Part shown: one piece after another, positions 39,601 to 49,080 of the stretch | Position numbering within the stretch: position 1 is the stretch's first letter | Layout: every line of letters begins with the position of its first letter | DNA from: Lineus longissimus | Lineage: Eukaryota; Nemertea; Pilidiophora; Heteronemertea; Lineidae | Direction: 5' to 3' | NCBI RefSeq assembly: GCF_910592395.1 | Contig: NC_088312.1 | Coordinates: 19,909,292-19,973,291, forward strand | DNA: 64,000 nt | Translations under genes and position numbers: made by a program | The notes under the pieces: model-generated | The model's database searches: none | What the model was told of the DNA's origin: nothing | What the model saw: only the letters and a program-made list of their open reading frames with translations

Positions 39601-40796
39601 CTCACCACCGCGCCGAGTCGTGCATGAGATGTCACCGCCACGCCAAGTGGTACACGACCCATCGCCACTCCGATCTGCCCATGATGGAAGCTTATCGCCG
39701 ATCAGTGACGATGAGAAGCTTTTGGGAGCGCCAGAATCGGATCAGCCGGCGGAGAACAAGCGAGGCGAAGATTGGTATGAACAGGAAGAACCTTTGCTGC
39801 AGATTCCCGCCGAGAAGATCACAACCGCTTATGGTGCTCTACTCAATGTTTTAGTAAGTGTCTCATTGATGTAAAGCTGTGTGCTGAACTTGACTTCAAC
39901 CAGGAAAGTGGTAGAGAATGAGCAGTGTCAGTATTTTGCGGCAGACGGATCGTAACAGACAGAGAACCTGAATATCAAACATTTTTGCACACTTGGTTCA
40001 TTTTCATATCTTGTCTAAGAACATTTATCTGAAATACTTTGCTCTGAAGTAAGTAAATTGTAAACAAAAATGTGTGAGTGTACACTTTCAGAAGTTTGTG
40101 CTCTTGGGCATTTCTGGGATGGCATAAGCTTATTTTCAAAATGTATATGGTTGCTTCTCTGCAAATTGTTATCATACAAGTATTTATTTCCAGGCTCCTG
40201 GGTGTGTTCAGAATGAAAACGACTTGATCTTGGCCACAGAAATGATAGCAGAACTCACACAGGCCCTTGTGGTAAGTAGAAACGCCTTGGGCTCATGCCA
40301 ATGCTCTAAAATTTGCTGTAACTTTGATGATATCTTTTATGGTATCTTTTATCGTCTGTTCAACAGGCTTGTTGAAATTTATATTCAGTGTGTATTTACA
40401 CATTTGGTTGGGGAGACACCTATTGGTAACTGTATGTAACTTAATCAGACCCTGTTGACTTCTGCGTATAGTCTACCTTTAATGCTCATACTCTCTTCTA
40501 TACATTTGCAGGTTTTGATGGAGGGGAAAGTTGACCAGGATTATCGTGATCGTTTCATCAAAGCCGCCGACGGTTTTGCCGCGAATCACGGTGATCACCC
40601 TCTCGTGGCTGCATTCCATGACGCAAGTAACGTTGCGCCCGCCATCATCATTACACTGTCGCAACAGGAGGCAACAATATTACAGCAACTTATGCAAATA
40701 TTACAAAGCCGATCGGACATTTTAGAACGTGTGCTGCACAGTAATGATCAGTTGCTTGAATTTATCAAAGCTGCACAAGATGGGAAAGTTGGTTAA
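20330..40796 (+). CDS. Large nuclear-type protein: Gly-rich N terminus, JAZ/matrin-type C2H2 zinc finger, SR-like repeats
   Basis: Fourteen coding exons keep phase throughout: 20330-21484, 21676-21717, 22134-22238, 23077-23112, 26919-27017, 27492-27552, 30856-31015, 35760-35961, 36134-36751, 36945-37245, 37527-38277, 38758-39853, 40194-40271, 40512-40796. The product is 1662 residues. Residues 1-385 are rich in Gly/Asn/Met/Ser. At 445-467, YNCQICDVTV...HVQGQRH gives C-x2-C-x12-H-x5-H (Cys445, Cys448, His461, His467), the spacing of JAZ/ZFR-type double-stranded-RNA-binding zinc fingers. Later come a Gly/Arg/Tyr-rich stretch (about 553-620), polyQ (9 Q, near 36665), Lys-rich segments (about 900-1000), Ser-Pro/Arg repeats (about 1178-1540) and a helical C terminus (about 1530-1662). 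Composition argues for a nuclear RNA-processing or chromatin role. I do not recognise a named orthologue. The 5' UTR has an intron ending at 20264. Confidence 0.9.
22425..22890 (+). repeat. Two tandem 232-bp copies, each with a branch point and splice acceptor-like site
   Basis: 22425-22656 and 22657-22888 are nearly identical. Each contains CTTACTAACTAATTTACTTG followed by CACTGTTACAG, a textbook branch sequence and AG, then GGACACTGAAAGAG. They lie in the intron between 22238 and 23077 of the zinc-finger gene. Splicing to either would soon reach a stop codon. Confidence 0.85.
23162..23202. promoter_or_regulatory. Two consensus CRE octamers
   Basis: TGACGTCA occurs at 23162-23169 and 23195-23202, the second within ACGTCATGACGTCAC. 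They lie about 50 bp after a zinc-finger gene exon. Function is unproven; an intronic enhancer or chance are both possible. Confidence 0.3.
23497..26881 (+). mobile_element. Composite element with hairpin ends filling the zinc-finger intron
   Basis: The left edge, TTAGCTCAGCTGACAAAGTC followed by AGCGGAGC, forms a hairpin. The right edge reads AGCTGAGCGCCAGGCCCTTG, continuing GGCCTCTTG, and contains the AGGCCC/GGGCCT stem. I recall this type of end from dispersed elements in molluscs and other marine invertebrates. No transposase frame is seen in the 3.4 kb. The stretch also holds a 38-bp perfect palindrome (24966-25003), so nested insertions are likely. The right end stops only about 37 bp before the acceptor of exon 26919-27017. 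Confidence 0.5.
24966..25003. repeat. 38-bp perfect palindrome
   Basis: ATCATGGAGGTATAAATAA is followed directly by its exact inverse, with no loop. It could be a cruciform, the junction of two head-to-head element ends, or a MITE reduced to its termini. Confidence 0.9.
27553..30855. other. Intron of the zinc-finger gene, mostly unique sequence with a recurring GATGCCAGCAAAG-like motif
   Basis: No coding frame with domain content. GATG[C/T][C/T]AGCAAAG recurs near 28828, 28891 and 29097, with weaker forms (GATGCCAGC, GATGCCAGA) near 29322 and 29357. This suggests an eroded tandem or dispersed repeat. Confidence 0.45.
31721..31845 (+). repeat. ~54-bp tandem repeat, about 2.3 copies
   Basis: The unit begins AAGAACCATCAT and contains GAGACGACTCGTCTGTGTTA. 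Copies start at about 31721 and 31775, with a third partial copy after 31828. GACGACTCGTC is itself nearly palindromic. Confidence 0.8.
32089..32350 (+). repeat. 131-bp tandem duplication
   Basis: Units start with TCACGATTCTCAGTGCCGTC at 32089 and 32220. They differ at only a few bases, so the duplication is recent. Confidence 0.9.
36663..36692 (+). repeat. CAG microsatellite inside coding sequence (polyQ)
   Basis: Nine consecutive Gln codons, eight CAG then CAA, follow EKEKE in exon 36134-36751. Length polymorphism is likely. Confidence 0.9.
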
Positions 40797-40851
40797 GTAG
40801 TACGTAGCTTACTTTTGGACTTTGAGCTCTAAAACATCTGACAAATTCTTA
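40797..40851 (+). other. Start of zinc-finger gene 3' UTR
   Basis: The stop TAA is at 40794-40796. No AATAAA is seen before the foldback element that begins 55 bp later, so the element is probably transcribed as part of the 3' UTR. Confidence 0.5.
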
Positions 40852-41200
40852 ACACCTTCAGCGCCGAACCACGTAGATCTACGTGACCCAAATCCCCCGT
40901 CCTTTCAGCTGTTTATCGGAGTCTCGTGGACTTCATGAAAGAACTACGCCATCGCCATCTTCAGGGCAAGGGAGGAACTGAAAAGACCGTGGAAATACCG
41001 TTTGGGCTTTTCAGTTCCTGCTTTGCTCTGAAGATGGCGATGGCGTAGTTCAGGGCAAGGTCTGAAAATACAGTTTGGTCTTTTCAGTTTCTGCCTTGCC
41101 CTGAAGATGGCGATGGCGTAGTTCATTCATGAAATCCATGAGACTCCGATAACTAGCCCAAAGAGGGGATTTGGGCCATGTGGTTCGGCGCTGAAGGTGT
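40852..41200. mobile_element. 349-bp foldback MITE, possibly piggyBac-like
   Basis: The ends are ACACCTTCAGCGCCGAACCAC and, inverted, ACACCTTCAGCGCCGAACCAC. The whole element folds back: GAACTACGCCATCGCCATCT appears on one arm and its inverse twice on the other. The flanks read TTAA on the left (TTAACACC) and TCAA on the right, close to the TTAA target of piggyBac elements. It lies just after the zinc-finger gene stop. Confidence 0.75.
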
Positions 41201-41456
41201 CAATGAACTGGTTGGAAAATAGGAAGTTGTAAAGTATAGATATAGTTTTGGGAACAGATTCCCAGCAACAATTGACCTGCCCGATTTTATTTTCTATGAA
41301 TGAAATAATTTTGCAATTTTTTTCCTGTTGGGTCTTTGTTATCAAATGTTAAAATCAGATTATGTGGCTTCGAAGTGTTGTGAATTGATTTTCAATATGT
41401 AGCTGTTCGCTTTTTGCCTCTGCCTCTGCCTCTGAAATTTCTAATGTTTGGATTTA

Positions 41457-41634
41457 CAGTGGGACCTCTCTATTAAGAACACCATTTGGATTGGCAAATG
41501 CAGTACGGTGTACTTAATTGAGAGGTGTCCTGATTAGGGAGGTCTAATTGGAATGCAAATGACCAACTTGGGACAAATACTTGGTTCCTTAATAGAGAGG
41601 GTGTCCTGCAACAGAGGTGTCTGCTAAGATTTTT
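41457..41634 (+). mobile_element. pogo/Tigger-like MITE copy
   Basis: It starts TACAGTGGGACCTCTCTATTA. The interior shares GAGAGGTGTCCTGATTAGGG and a variant of the AACCAATTTGGGACCAAAAC block. The right terminus is eroded. Confidence 0.8.
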
Positions 41635-42157
41635 ATTTTGTTTTTGAAATCTTTGCACCAATATCCTATTTGATAGTGCATTTGCAAAAAATTCATTGTT
41701 GAGTGTTATTTTTTTAAATACATTAGAACTAAGCTAAACTTGATTCCATAAAGTTAAAATTTTCCGCATTTGGGGTTCAAATGGTTCAGAGGACGTGCTG
41801 AGTGAATTATTATAATTATACATGGTTAGGGTGATCGTTTTAGATAAAGATGAACTTGCATTTGATATTGTTAATTGTGGTAAATATTGCTCTCAAATGA
41901 GGAGTGTCTTCAGATGAAGCGGGCCAGTACTTGATAATAACTAAACTTCCCTAAAGAGGGCGCAACAGGTAGCACTCGTGGCCATGGGTCTGACCCAAAT
42001 AGGGGTCACCTGTGACTAAATTGCAGTGCTCATGCATTGTATTACATGTACATGCACCACTTGGAACTCCCCTATCTGGAAAATGGTTCGTCCCGTCTGG
42101 AGTCACCCCTTTTGATAGACAGTGGTTTTACATTGTAAAATATTGTGTGGAATTGTG

Positions 42158-42339
42158 TACAGTAGAACCTCTCTATTAAGGACACCCTCGGGACTGAAAA
42201 GTGCTGTCCTTAATAGAGAGGAGTCCTGATTAGAGAGGTCAAATTGAATGGCAACAACCAATTTGGGACCAAAACTAGTGTCCTTAATAGAGAGGGTGTC
42301 CTTATTAGAGAGGTGTCCGCAAAGGGAGGTTCTACTGTA
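42158..42339 (+). mobile_element. 182-bp pogo/Tigger-like MITE, intact
   Basis: It starts TACAGTAGAACCTCTCTATT and ends GGGAGGTTCTACTGTA. Terminal inverted repeats flanked by TA match the TA target of pogo/Tigger (Tc1-mariner) transposons. The interior is built from inverted CTCTATTAAGGACAC segments, so the whole copy can fold. The copy at 43243-43424 has the same 182-bp length and is almost identical. Confidence 0.88.
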
Positions 42340-42589
42340 GTTCATTGTTCTCCAATAGGAGACCTTTGTATATTTCCTGAACGAACTTATGGTACTTACT
42401 TACTACACTCAATCAAAGCCCGAGTGTACCAATTCTTAAAAACATTCCAAAGGCCTGCTATGGGAGGATTCATTTTAGTAGGTCAGAATGTCATGTCTGT
42501 AAAATTTGTCAGTCTAGTATAATGGTAAATGAATACCAGGTGATTCTTACTTCTTCTCTTAGTTCTTCCTTTAAAGCTGACGGGTCAAA

Positions 42590-42875
42590 TATACTTTCCC
42601 CGAGTAAGGTCGAAGTGGAGCTCACGGGAATGTCCTTCTACTGAATATAGGATCTTCTACTGAATATACCCATTGCCCCCAGCGCACAAATCAAAAGTGA
42701 GGCAGACACCGTAGGGTGCACATCGAATGAGAGCGTCCAGAGGGAAGTGTTTAAAATATTCCGACACGAACAAAATGCCAGTACCCTGCATCGTCGGGTT
42801 AAAGAAGTCCAAAGATACAAGTTCTGCATTGTACAATTGAAGAATCGAGTCAGTTTTGAAATATGACATTGCCAA
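42590..42875 (-). pseudogene. Possible orphan exon or broken coding fragment
   Basis: A minus-strand frame from 42875 to 42657 reads SLDFFNPTMQGTGILFVSEY, then KHFPLDALIRCAPYGVCLTF and DLCAGGNG. Its composition is protein-like, unlike the surrounding shadow frames. A splice acceptor-like AATGCAG precedes ELVSLD (about 42826), and AATGG|GTATAT could be a donor. Past a short duplicated TATTCAGTAGAAG, another frame gives EGHSRELHFDLTRGKYI and then a stop. I do not recognise the family. It may be an exon of an unlinked gene or a decayed retrocopy. Confidence 0.35.
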
Positions 42876-43242
42876 GTTTATTTACATTTTGTTGACAAAC
42901 AATGTACATACATGTTAGCTTACATGTATATTGTGTTGCAACGCAAAGGATTTGAAAGCATAGAGCTGAAGACATTGCATGTGTACATCACTACTTGTAT
43001 TGACGACATTGATGTGATTACATCAAGTAGTAACAGGTACATGTATCAACACACAGAACTTTGATAAGCTACATGTATGTTAAAATGCAGAAGTCCTTGA
43101 TCTTTAGATGGTTAATTGCTGTTTTAGAAGATTGAGATCGAAAAACCTGCCGTTTTAGAAGATTGAGATCGAGAAGTTGCTAGGTTAACAATGTAAATGC
43201 ATGGACCGCGCATCAAATCAAAGAATTAGGCTCCTACGTATA

Positions 43243-43424
43243 TACAGTAGAACCTCTCTATTAAGGACACCCTTGGGACTGACCAGTGCTGTCCTTAATA
43301 GAGAGGCGTCCTGATTAGAGAGGTCAAATTGAATGGAAACAACCAATGTGGGACCAAAACTAGTGTCCTTAATAGAGAGGGTGTCCTTATTAGAGAGGTG
43401 TCTGCTAAGAGAGGTTCTACTGTA
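43243..43424 (+). mobile_element. 182-bp pogo/Tigger-like MITE, intact
   Basis: Same length and termini as 42158-42339 (TACAGTAGAACC ... GGTTCTACTGTA). The few differences include TGACCAGTGCT for TGAAAAGTGCT. Very recent or well preserved. Confidence 0.88.
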
Positions 43425-44314
43425 CTGTGTCGATGTTATTAAGCCAGCTGGGAGGTTCCTGTACAAACTGGCCTATCTGTATGTGTACAGGTATACATGT
43501 AAGTGTGGGAGACGTGACAATCCAGCTAAGTAGCGTCGACACAGTATGTATGATAGTAAATATATATTGCTTGCAACTATAAAGGCCAGTTTATAAATTT
43601 CCCAGGTAAATTTCACCCTTGGTTATGATACCAGTATGGTGGCACCAATGTCATTGTGTTGTGCTACTGCTATTCTCGTGGCACAATCTCCAAACCATCA
43701 CCAATACCATCCCCTACCTGTAACTGACTGCCCAATGCCCAGCATTCCCTTTCCACATACCTTTGCTCCCGAAAGACACATTGAGGAGATTGGTGAATCT
43801 TGGTGCCACTCCGATCCCTCGGTCAGTCCAGTGTTTGGCGACAGAGGGAGCAAGGCCAAAAGATCAACACCAATTTTCTCCTCTAAGTGCCGAGAGTTAT
43901 TAGTTATTAAATTATTTACACTACAAATTATCATGCAGAACTTTAAACGTGCAACCTGAAGTAAGCAGGTCTTCCGAGAGAGGGCACAATATCACATCTG
44001 CCATCTCCTTAAGTTGAGAAGACTATCACATAAGCCTTTTGTTATAGAAATACATTGTAGTAGCAAAGATATATAGAAAAATAACATGAAATGATTACCG
44101 GTATATATATTGGACATATGGCCCAAACTTTCAATAAACGCGATGAAATGCTTGCCTTCTTGCCCAGCAATGTTGGCCCATATTTGACCCATGTTGTCTC
44201 ACAGCGGCCCACATTATTTCCAATGACTCATCTGACCGAGATAAGTGGTTGATAACCTATCTCGTGACCTACCCCCCCCCCCCCCAGCAACATCCATACA
44301 CCCCAGCCATAGCC
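43425..44314. other. Intergenic, no gene recognised
   Basis: Frames at 43636-43959 (+) and on its complement have no domain. A C-run lies at about 44272-44285. Confidence 0.5.
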
Positions 44315-44716
44315 GCACTTACACCACCTGAAAATGGACCACCAATCTTGGTTCGGGAACCAATGCCGCACCATCGAAAATCCACCAAGCGCTTACACCA
44401 GCGCTGTAGCTAGTTATAAAATCCGGCTACAGATGGCGCGCAAACAATAAGCAGAACGCAGAAAGCCTAGGCAGAAAGCGCCATTTCGAAAGCGCCGCCT
44501 GGAGCCGAACCATCTAACTAGCTAATTGCCGATCCATTTGCGCTTACACCACGACAAAGCCGAGCTTTTAACAAGCCGGGCGAATTTGGACCATCAAGCT
44601 TGGTGGGACAAATTCGCTCGGCAATTTGTATCGGCAATGGATTGCCGAACCAATTTGTCGCGGCAATGTGGTGGTGTAAGTGCAATTGGTCCACCAATAT
44701 TTCGTGGTGTAAGCGC
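44315..44716. mobile_element. Foldback element with TGGTGTAAGNGC subterminal repeats
   Basis: GC[A/G]CTTACACCA occurs at 44315, 44389 and 44540, and its inverse TGGTGTAAG[T/C]GC at 44672 and 44705. In addition, TTTGGACCATCAAGCTTGGT and the nearby ACAAATTCGCTCGGCAATTT pair imperfectly. The arrangement of inverted short motifs towards both ends is typical of non-autonomous hAT-type elements. No frame encodes a transposase. Confidence 0.6.
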
Positions 44717-45111
44717 AGCTCATGTCTGTGAGACAGCAGGCTGATCCACAAAAACCCATATATAACTGGTGGTCACCATCAGAAGTTCATATTCAGCAGA
44801 AAAAGTCAACTCTCTTTGCTAGATTAAGTGTTCTTGCAAACTTTTTTGTCACCAGATAAGTCACAAATGTCATGGTTGTGTAATTAGTGAGGATTGCCGT
44901 GATGTCTGGACAAGTCGCAATGTTCAAGCTATCCGAAGCTGCCCTGCGACAGCTTGAGCACTGATTGCATCGCATAGCAGTCCTCACAAATTATGTGGCC
45001 ATCATGTAGACCGCACCATTGTGACTCCTCGCACAACAACCAGCAACTTGATAACAGCACCTCGCCGCAGTCCAATTCCCAACAGTGGATTTTGTGATGA
45101 ACACATTTGAT

Positions 45112-47254
45112 TTAATCTGAATCCGTCTCATCAACACCATTGTCCCGTCTCGTCAAACTTATCAAGACTAGTCGCTGTCCAGAATAACCCAAACGTCCAT
45201 GCTGCACATACATATTGTCCAAAACCATAATGTCCCCCTTCTCGAGCTTCGTACCCACAGCATTCCTCCAGGTCACCTCTCTGATATGTTGGAGGACATC
45301 CGACTCAATTTGAGATCCGTCGCCATACAACGTGGTATGTGGATAGCGCGTTTCTGGAAGGTCGATGTGCGCGAATTTGGGATGTGCGCGCCAGTGTGAT
45401 GCATGAAGACTGACTGCCTCGTTGAACCACACCATGTCTCCTGAAAATAGGATAACGATATCGTCAAAAATTTGTTAGACAATAAGCTTAAGGTGCAGGT
45501 TACAATCTCAAACACATTGACGCTAACAAATTACTGGATGTTTTGATTTTACCCACAGACGAGATCTTTTTGTTGTACATAGCAGCGATGATAATCACAA
45601 GCTGCTGCAATTTTAATCACTTGTTTGCAGAGCGTTACAGACAAGTCAGTCTCAGCACTTACCTTTCTTGTGGTGACGAACCATTGCAGGTTGTGTTGTC
45701 CAGTAGGTCAGCGAACCGTCTTCGTCCCATCGGACGTACTGGGTGTCCATGGCTTTGAGGTGTCTCTCAACCTCGGCTCGATCAGACGTCTGCATCGCCT
45801 GACGAGGAAGAAGACATTTTTGGTAAATATCATCAGCAAATTGATGGACGTTTGGAATTGCTCATGAGCACACGTTCGTCGTGTCTCAGTCTTACTTTGA
45901 GTTTGCAAGCAGATCATTTTGACATCAAGGAAAATACTTAAATGTACAATGTAACCATCTACATTCTGTGTTTTTGCTTTTACCATTGCTAAAGAGGTAC
46001 TCTTGTCTTGCACCCAGCCTTGCACGGTCCGTACACTCTAGCTAGTTGGGTGAACCGTGAACGAAAATAGTCTGTTGGGTTGTCTCCTACCTGTTGCCAA
46101 GACGGGAAGACGCTGTCTTCGCCGGGTAAATGATGATAGTATCTGACACCGTGTCGCTTGAACTTGTTGATCACACTCTCTTCCAGTTCATGCATGATGT
46201 CCCGGGTGTCGACTAGGACCACTTCCCCACCGCACGAACGCGCTGGTGTGATCTGGTTGAACAGAAAAACCTGAAAGACAAAAGTGCATGTCATAAGCGG
46301 TTATGAAATCTGATTGTTTTCGTCATTGCTGAATAAGTGTACATGTCACATCATTGCCTCGTGGGTAATGACCAGACATATCATTATACGGCGACCCTTT
46401 TCCCAACTATGCAATCTCTAATGAACAAACTCCTCTCCCAAAAATCTTTGGTTGCATATTCTTAGTGTGGGCCACAAAAACCCTTGAAAGTATTTTTCCA
46501 AAGCTCAATAAAACCTTTAGAGAGGCCAAGCAAGAAAATCTACCAAGATGCACTTTTCAAAATGTCAATCCATTTTTGAGAACTGTCTTCAAGACATGTT
46601 ACGCTGTCTAAAAGTGACGGCGATGGAGCATGTCCGAGTTTACTTTTTGGGAGACACTGTGAAATCCTTACTTAGAGGTCAATGATAGGCCTATGACTTT
46701 CATTCTAATCATAGCCTCGACATAGGCCTGATCACTGACCTTTTAGAAAGGACTTTTAAGCATATGAACTTTATTGAAAATCTTTTTACCAGGTCTGGGG
46801 AATTCTTCACGTAGGTCATCTCATTGTGGGGTTCGACCGTGCAAATTGGCGGGTCACTCCTGGGCGCGGCCACAGACGTCGCCACCTCCCCCTTGACTCC
46901 GGTACCGCTGTAATATGGCATTGTGGGATATCCCAGCGCTTGGAAGAACTCTGAGAAAGGTATGGCACTGTCAATGTTAAAACCGCGGAGCACGACGACA
47001 CCGTACTTGTCGACCATTTTATCCAATATAGGGCGGAAACTGCGTCCGAATTTACCGAGTTCTGGTTTGAAGACTTTCTTTAGATGGAGTTTGAACACAT
47101 GTGGGAAGTTATCTGAGGCCTCTTTGAGATATTTTGGAAAGTTTTTACTCTGAGAGTTCGGGAGAAATGAGCGACCAGCAAGCTGGGTAACTGTCCTTGC
47201 GTCCTTGAGACACATGTTCTGCAGATTATGAACACCGCGCCTAGCAACGAACAT
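45112..47254 (-). CDS. TauD/SyrP-like Fe(II)/2-oxoglutarate dioxygenase
   Basis: Four coding exons on the minus strand: 47254-46790, 46270-46091, 45798-45663, 45440-45112; 1110 nt, 369 residues. PHNEMTY supplies the iron-binding His143-x-Glu145, and VQHGRLGYSGQR supplies the distal His341 and the 2-oxoglutarate-binding Arg350. LRGFNID and CGGEVVLVDTR are further blocks of the TauD/TfdA (clavaminate synthase-like) fold. H-x-E instead of H-x-D is usual for the SyrP-like branch. The start is ATG at 47254 because an in-frame TAA lies shortly upstream. The N terminus (MFVARRGVHNL, then further Arg/Lys and no early acids) could be a mitochondrial presequence. The substrate is unknown; hydroxylation of an amino-acid or carnitine-like compound is only a guess. 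A 5'-UTR exon seems to begin at 47379. Confidence 0.92.
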
Positions 47255-47379
47255 GATGAAGTGTGATTGATTATCCAACGATGGGGAGGTTCCTTATTAA
47301 AATCTGTAATATCTATGGACTTTTGTGTTACTTCCACAAAGACTTCTTCGGAATCCTGTCAGAAATACTGGACAAAGAC
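47255..47379 (-). other. 5' UTR segment of the dioxygenase gene
   Basis: On the minus strand TTATCTTTTCAG ends at 47380, a good acceptor, so a non-coding exon part probably runs 47379-47255 into the coding exon. The donor exon upstream was not found; the repeat at 47493-49133 would then lie in the first intron. Confidence 0.5.
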
Positions 47380-47492
47380 CTGAAAAGATAAAAGGAGGAA
47401 ACCTATTAGCCCACAAAGGCAACCGTTTTGGTGACAATTGTGACGTCCTTTCCAATGATGGGAAACACAATGAAACGGCCAGGGGCCATTGT

Positions 47493-49042
47493 GCTCACCG
47501 TATAGATATTTGGTGCTTTGTAATTCATCCAGATTAAGAAACATTGTACATGTATAGTATATAGGTCAAACCAAAGTCGGTATGACATGTGATGTATCGT
47601 TGCTTGGAGTAAGTACCATAAGAATATCATCAAAAACAAATCAATAATAAACGAGATATTGCACTTTTTACCTATTTTAGTTTTGGCCTCCTGGTGGCCG
47701 AGTTGAGTACCAGATCAGATCGAAATTCGGTGTCCGAGGTTACATGACGTAGGGAGTCATGTGTATCAAATTTCAAGTTCAAAGCTTTAGTGGTTAAGAA
47801 ACGTGCCATAGTTACAATCAAACGACAAATTTACGCCATTTGACCTCTGTGACCTTGAAAAGCAGGTCAGATCAAAAACTCATATGATATGTGATGTATC
47901 CTTGCTAGGAGAACCTACCATAAAAAGGTTATTGAAAACGAATCACTAAAAATAAGCAAGATATTGCACTTCTTACTTTTTCCATTATGGCCCCCTGGTG
48001 GCCGAATAAAGAATCAGATCGAGCCAAAATTTGGCATCAGAGGTTATCTGATGTAGGGGGTTATATGCACCAAGTTTCAAGTTCATAGCTTTACTGGTTA
48101 AGAAACGTGCCATAGTTTACACTCTAACGGCCAATTTACGCCATATGACCTCTGTGACCTTGAAAAGTAGGTCAAATTGAAAACCCGTAAGATATGTGAT
48201 GTATTCTTCCTAAGGGTACCTACCATAAAAATGTTATCGAAAACAAGTCACTTATAAGCGAAATATCACACTTTTTAGATTTCCACTTTTGGCTCCCTGG
48301 TGGCAAAGTTGAGAATCAGATCAAACTGAAATTCAGCACCAGAGGCTATGTGATATAGGGGGTTATATGTACCAAGTTTCAAGTTCATAGCTTTAGTGGT
48401 TAAGAAACGTGCCATAGTTTACACTCTAACGGCCAATTTACGCCATATGACCTCTGTGACCTTGAAAAGTAGGTCAAATTGAAAACCCGTAAGATATGTG
48501 ATGTATTCTTCCTAAGGGTACCTACCATAAAAATGTTATCGAAAACAAGTCACTTATAAGCGAGATATCACACTTTTTAGATTTCCACTTTTGGCCCCCT
48601 GGTGGCAAAGTTGAGAATCAGATCAAACTGAAATTCAGCACCAGAGGCTATGTGATATAGGGGGTTATATGTACCAAGTTTCAAGTTCATAGCTTTAGTG
48701 GTTAAGAAACGTGCCATAGTTTACACTCTAACGGCCAATTTACGCCATATGACCACTGTGACCTTGAAAAGTAGGTCAAATTAAAAACCCGTATGATATA
48801 AGATGTATATTTGCTATGAGTACCTACAACAAAAGTTTCATCGAAAACAAGTCACTAATAAGCGAGATATCACACTTTTTAGATATCCACATTTGGCCCC
48901 CTGGTGGCCAAGTAGAGAATCAGATCGGACAGAAATTTAGTGTCACGGGTCATCTGACCTAGGGGGTCATGTGTACAAAGTTTTAAGTTCATAGACCTAG
49001 CGGTTAAGAAACGTGCCACTGTTTTTGAACTAGGATACGACG

Positions 49043-49080
<38 letters not shown>

